DNA of 5,019 nt. It comes from Bacillota bacterium. GTDB taxonomy: Bacteria > Bacillota > Clostridia > Tissierellales > Sedimentibacteraceae. The stretch lies in assembly GCA_029239575.1 (NCBI GenBank), contig JARBUP010000222.1, positions 1-5,019 on the forward strand. Reading direction: 5' to 3'. Both the position numbers and the translations under genes were made by a program. Positions 3,854-5,019 of this stretch are shown here, one piece after another (positions within the stretch are counted from its first letter, which is position 1; each line of letters begins with the position of its first letter). The notes beneath the pieces were generated by a model. That model was not told the DNA's origin, did not search any database, and saw only the letters and a list, made by a program, of their open reading frames with translations.

Positions 3854-5019
3854 ATGAACAATTATTTTGGTTATCAAGGAGTTATCCTTAGAGTAAATCT
3901 TACAGATGGAAGTATAAAAAAAGAAGAACTTAATCTTGACGATGCTATAAAATTTATAGGCGGAAGGGGTCTTGGAACAAAAATTTTTATGGATGAAGTA
4001 AGTCCAAACGTTGATCCATTTAGCGAAGAAAATAAATTAATTTATATGACAGGCCCGTTAACTGGAACTAATACACCAACTGGCGGAAGATTCATGGTTG
4101 TTACTAAATCACCTCTTACAGGTACTATAGCATGTTCTAATTCAGGCGGATATTGGGGAGCAGAGCTTAAGTTTGCTGGATACGATGCAATTATATTAGA
4201 AGGTAAAGCTGATAAACCTGTATATATTAATATTGTGGACGACTTTGTAGAAATTTTGGATGCTACTTCATTGTGGGGAAAAGTTGTTGGAGAAACTACT
4301 ACTGTTTTAGAAGAACTTCATGGAAAAAAAGTAAGAGTATCAACAATAGGACCTGCTGGTGAAAACTTATCTAAAATGGCATCTATTATGAATGAAAGAG
4401 GAAGAGCTGCTGGAAGATCTGGAGTTGGAGCTGTTATGGGTTCTAAAAACTTAAAAGCTATAGTAGTTCGTGGCACTAACAAAGTTAATGTAAACGATCC
4501 TGAAAAACTAAAAGAAGTTTTTAAAAACTGCACAATGAAAATAAGAGAAAATGGTGTTACAGGTCAAGGATTGCCAACTTATGGTACTGCTGTTCTTGTT
4601 AATATATTAAATGAACACGGTGCATTACCTACAAACAATTTCCAAGAATCTTTCTTTGATAAAGCTGATATGATAAGCGGTGAAGAAATGGCTGAAAAGT
4701 ATCTAAAAAGAAAAGATCCATGTTTTAAATGCCCAATAGCTTGTGGAAGACATGTTCAGATAGATGAAAACATAGAAGGAGCAGGACCGGAATATGAAAC
4801 TTTATGGGGATTTGGTTCTGACTGTGGCGTATCAGACTTGGCAGCTATTATGAAAGCTAATTATTGGTGCAATGAATATGGGTTGGATACTATTTCTACA
4901 TCAGCAACATTAGCTGCTGCTATGGAGCTTTATCAAAAAGGATATATTACAAATGAAGATCTTGAAGGTGGTCCTGAATTAAAATGGGGAAATGCAGAGG
5001 CTGTAATTGAATGGACAAA
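3854..5019 (+). CDS. aor: Aldehyde ferredoxin oxidoreductase, N-terminal 388 residues (cut by right edge)
   Basis: This is a tungsten- or molybdenum-bis-pterin enzyme that oxidises aldehydes to carboxylates with ferredoxin as acceptor, or runs in reverse with low-potential ferredoxin. It acts in the cytoplasm. The family is about 600 residues long, so roughly the last third is missing. The N-terminal pterin-binding domain (about 5-207) shows GGRGLGTKIF (36-45), TGPLTGTNTPTGGRF (66-80), SNSGGYWGAELKFAGYDAIILEG (95-117) and GRAAGRSGVGAVMGSKNLKAI (183-203). The cluster motif C-x2-C-x3-C is at Cys290, Cys293 and Cys297; the fourth [4Fe-4S] ligand lies near the C terminus outside the window. No frameshift or lost motif is seen. 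The gene has its own sigma-54 promoter and follows a sigma-54 activator, so it is probably induced by a metabolite such as an aldehyde or amino-acid fermentation product. The true substrate, and whether W or Mo is used, cannot be read from this part; related family members (for example formaldehyde or tungsten-containing paralogues) share these motifs. Confidence 0.95.
   Translation, partial: MNNYFGYQGVILRVNLTDGSIKKEELNLDDAIKFIGGRGLGTKIFMDEVSPNVDPFSEENKLIYMTGPLTGTNTPTGGRFMVVTKSPLTGTIACSNSGGYWGAELKFAGYDAIILEGKADKPVYINIVDDFVEILDATSLWGKVVGETTTVLEELHGKKVRVSTIGPAGENLSKMASIMNERGRAAGRSGVGAVMGSKNLKAIVVRGTNKVNVNDPEKLKEVFKNCTMKIRENGVTGQGLPTYGTAVLVNILNEHGALPTNNFQESFFDKADMISGEEMAEKYLKRKDPCFKCPIACGRHVQIDENIEGAGPEYETLWGFGSDCGVSDLAAIMKANYWCNEYGLDTISTSATLAAAMELYQKGYITNEDLEGGPELKWGNAEAVIEWT

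Noticed and set aside
4318..4533. Minus-strand 71-codon open frame inside the aldehyde oxidoreductase gene
   Set aside because: It overlaps conserved pterin-binding coding sequence on the plus strand; it is a shadow frame.
1..5019. CRISPR array, tRNA or rRNA genes, insertion sequence
   Set aside because: I saw no regularly spaced repeats, no tRNA cloverleaf or rRNA motifs, and no transposase or terminal inverted repeats on either strand.

Overview
The window looks like chromosomal DNA of a low-GC anaerobic Firmicute, Clostridia or Tissierellia type. The evidence is a very AT-rich base composition (G+C roughly 30% by eye), A/T-ending codons, strong AGGAGG-type ribosome binding sites, and a ferredoxin-dependent aldehyde oxidoreductase. 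A clostridial-type lipoprotein and a small membrane protein of the kind seen in these groups agree with this. I cannot name the species from the sequence alone.

Left part, minus strand: the first 29 codons of an ABC-transporter ATPase run off the left edge (1-89). Its own sigma-A-type promoter lies at 178-206, with inverted repeats around the promoter and leader. Farther right is a 68-residue small membrane protein (500-706), with a good RBS and a perfect 14-bp-arm hairpin terminator (425-453) just past its stop. The rest of 90-499 is AT-rich intergenic DNA.

Middle, plus strand: a sigma-A promoter (838-866) precedes a lipoprotein gene (best start 1000, not the upstream TTG at 967). The lipoprotein has a coiled-coil stalk and an uncharacterised C-terminal domain. 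Sixty bases later comes a complete AcoR-type sigma-54 enhancer-binding activator (1771-3678) with GAF, PAS, AAA+ and Fis-type HTH domains. I see no terminator between the two, so they may be co-transcribed.

Right part, plus strand: the 175-bp gap after the activator holds a near-perfect inverted repeat (3685-3705) and a degenerate second copy (3720-3740), both likely activator-binding sites. Two short AT-rich palindromes follow, then a textbook sigma-54 -24/-12 promoter (3797-3812). It leads with a leader of about 31 nt into an aldehyde ferredoxin oxidoreductase gene (3854 to beyond the right edge, 388 codons visible).

The coherent story is a local regulatory circuit. The cytoplasmic activator senses an unknown small molecule, or redox state, through its GAF/PAS region, binds the inverted repeats about 90-130 bp upstream of the start point, and drives sigma-54-dependent expression of a tungsten/molybdenum-pterin aldehyde oxidoreductase. 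The components are known families. The specific pairing and the inducer are the parts worth following up; I found no clear sign of a wholly new type of system.
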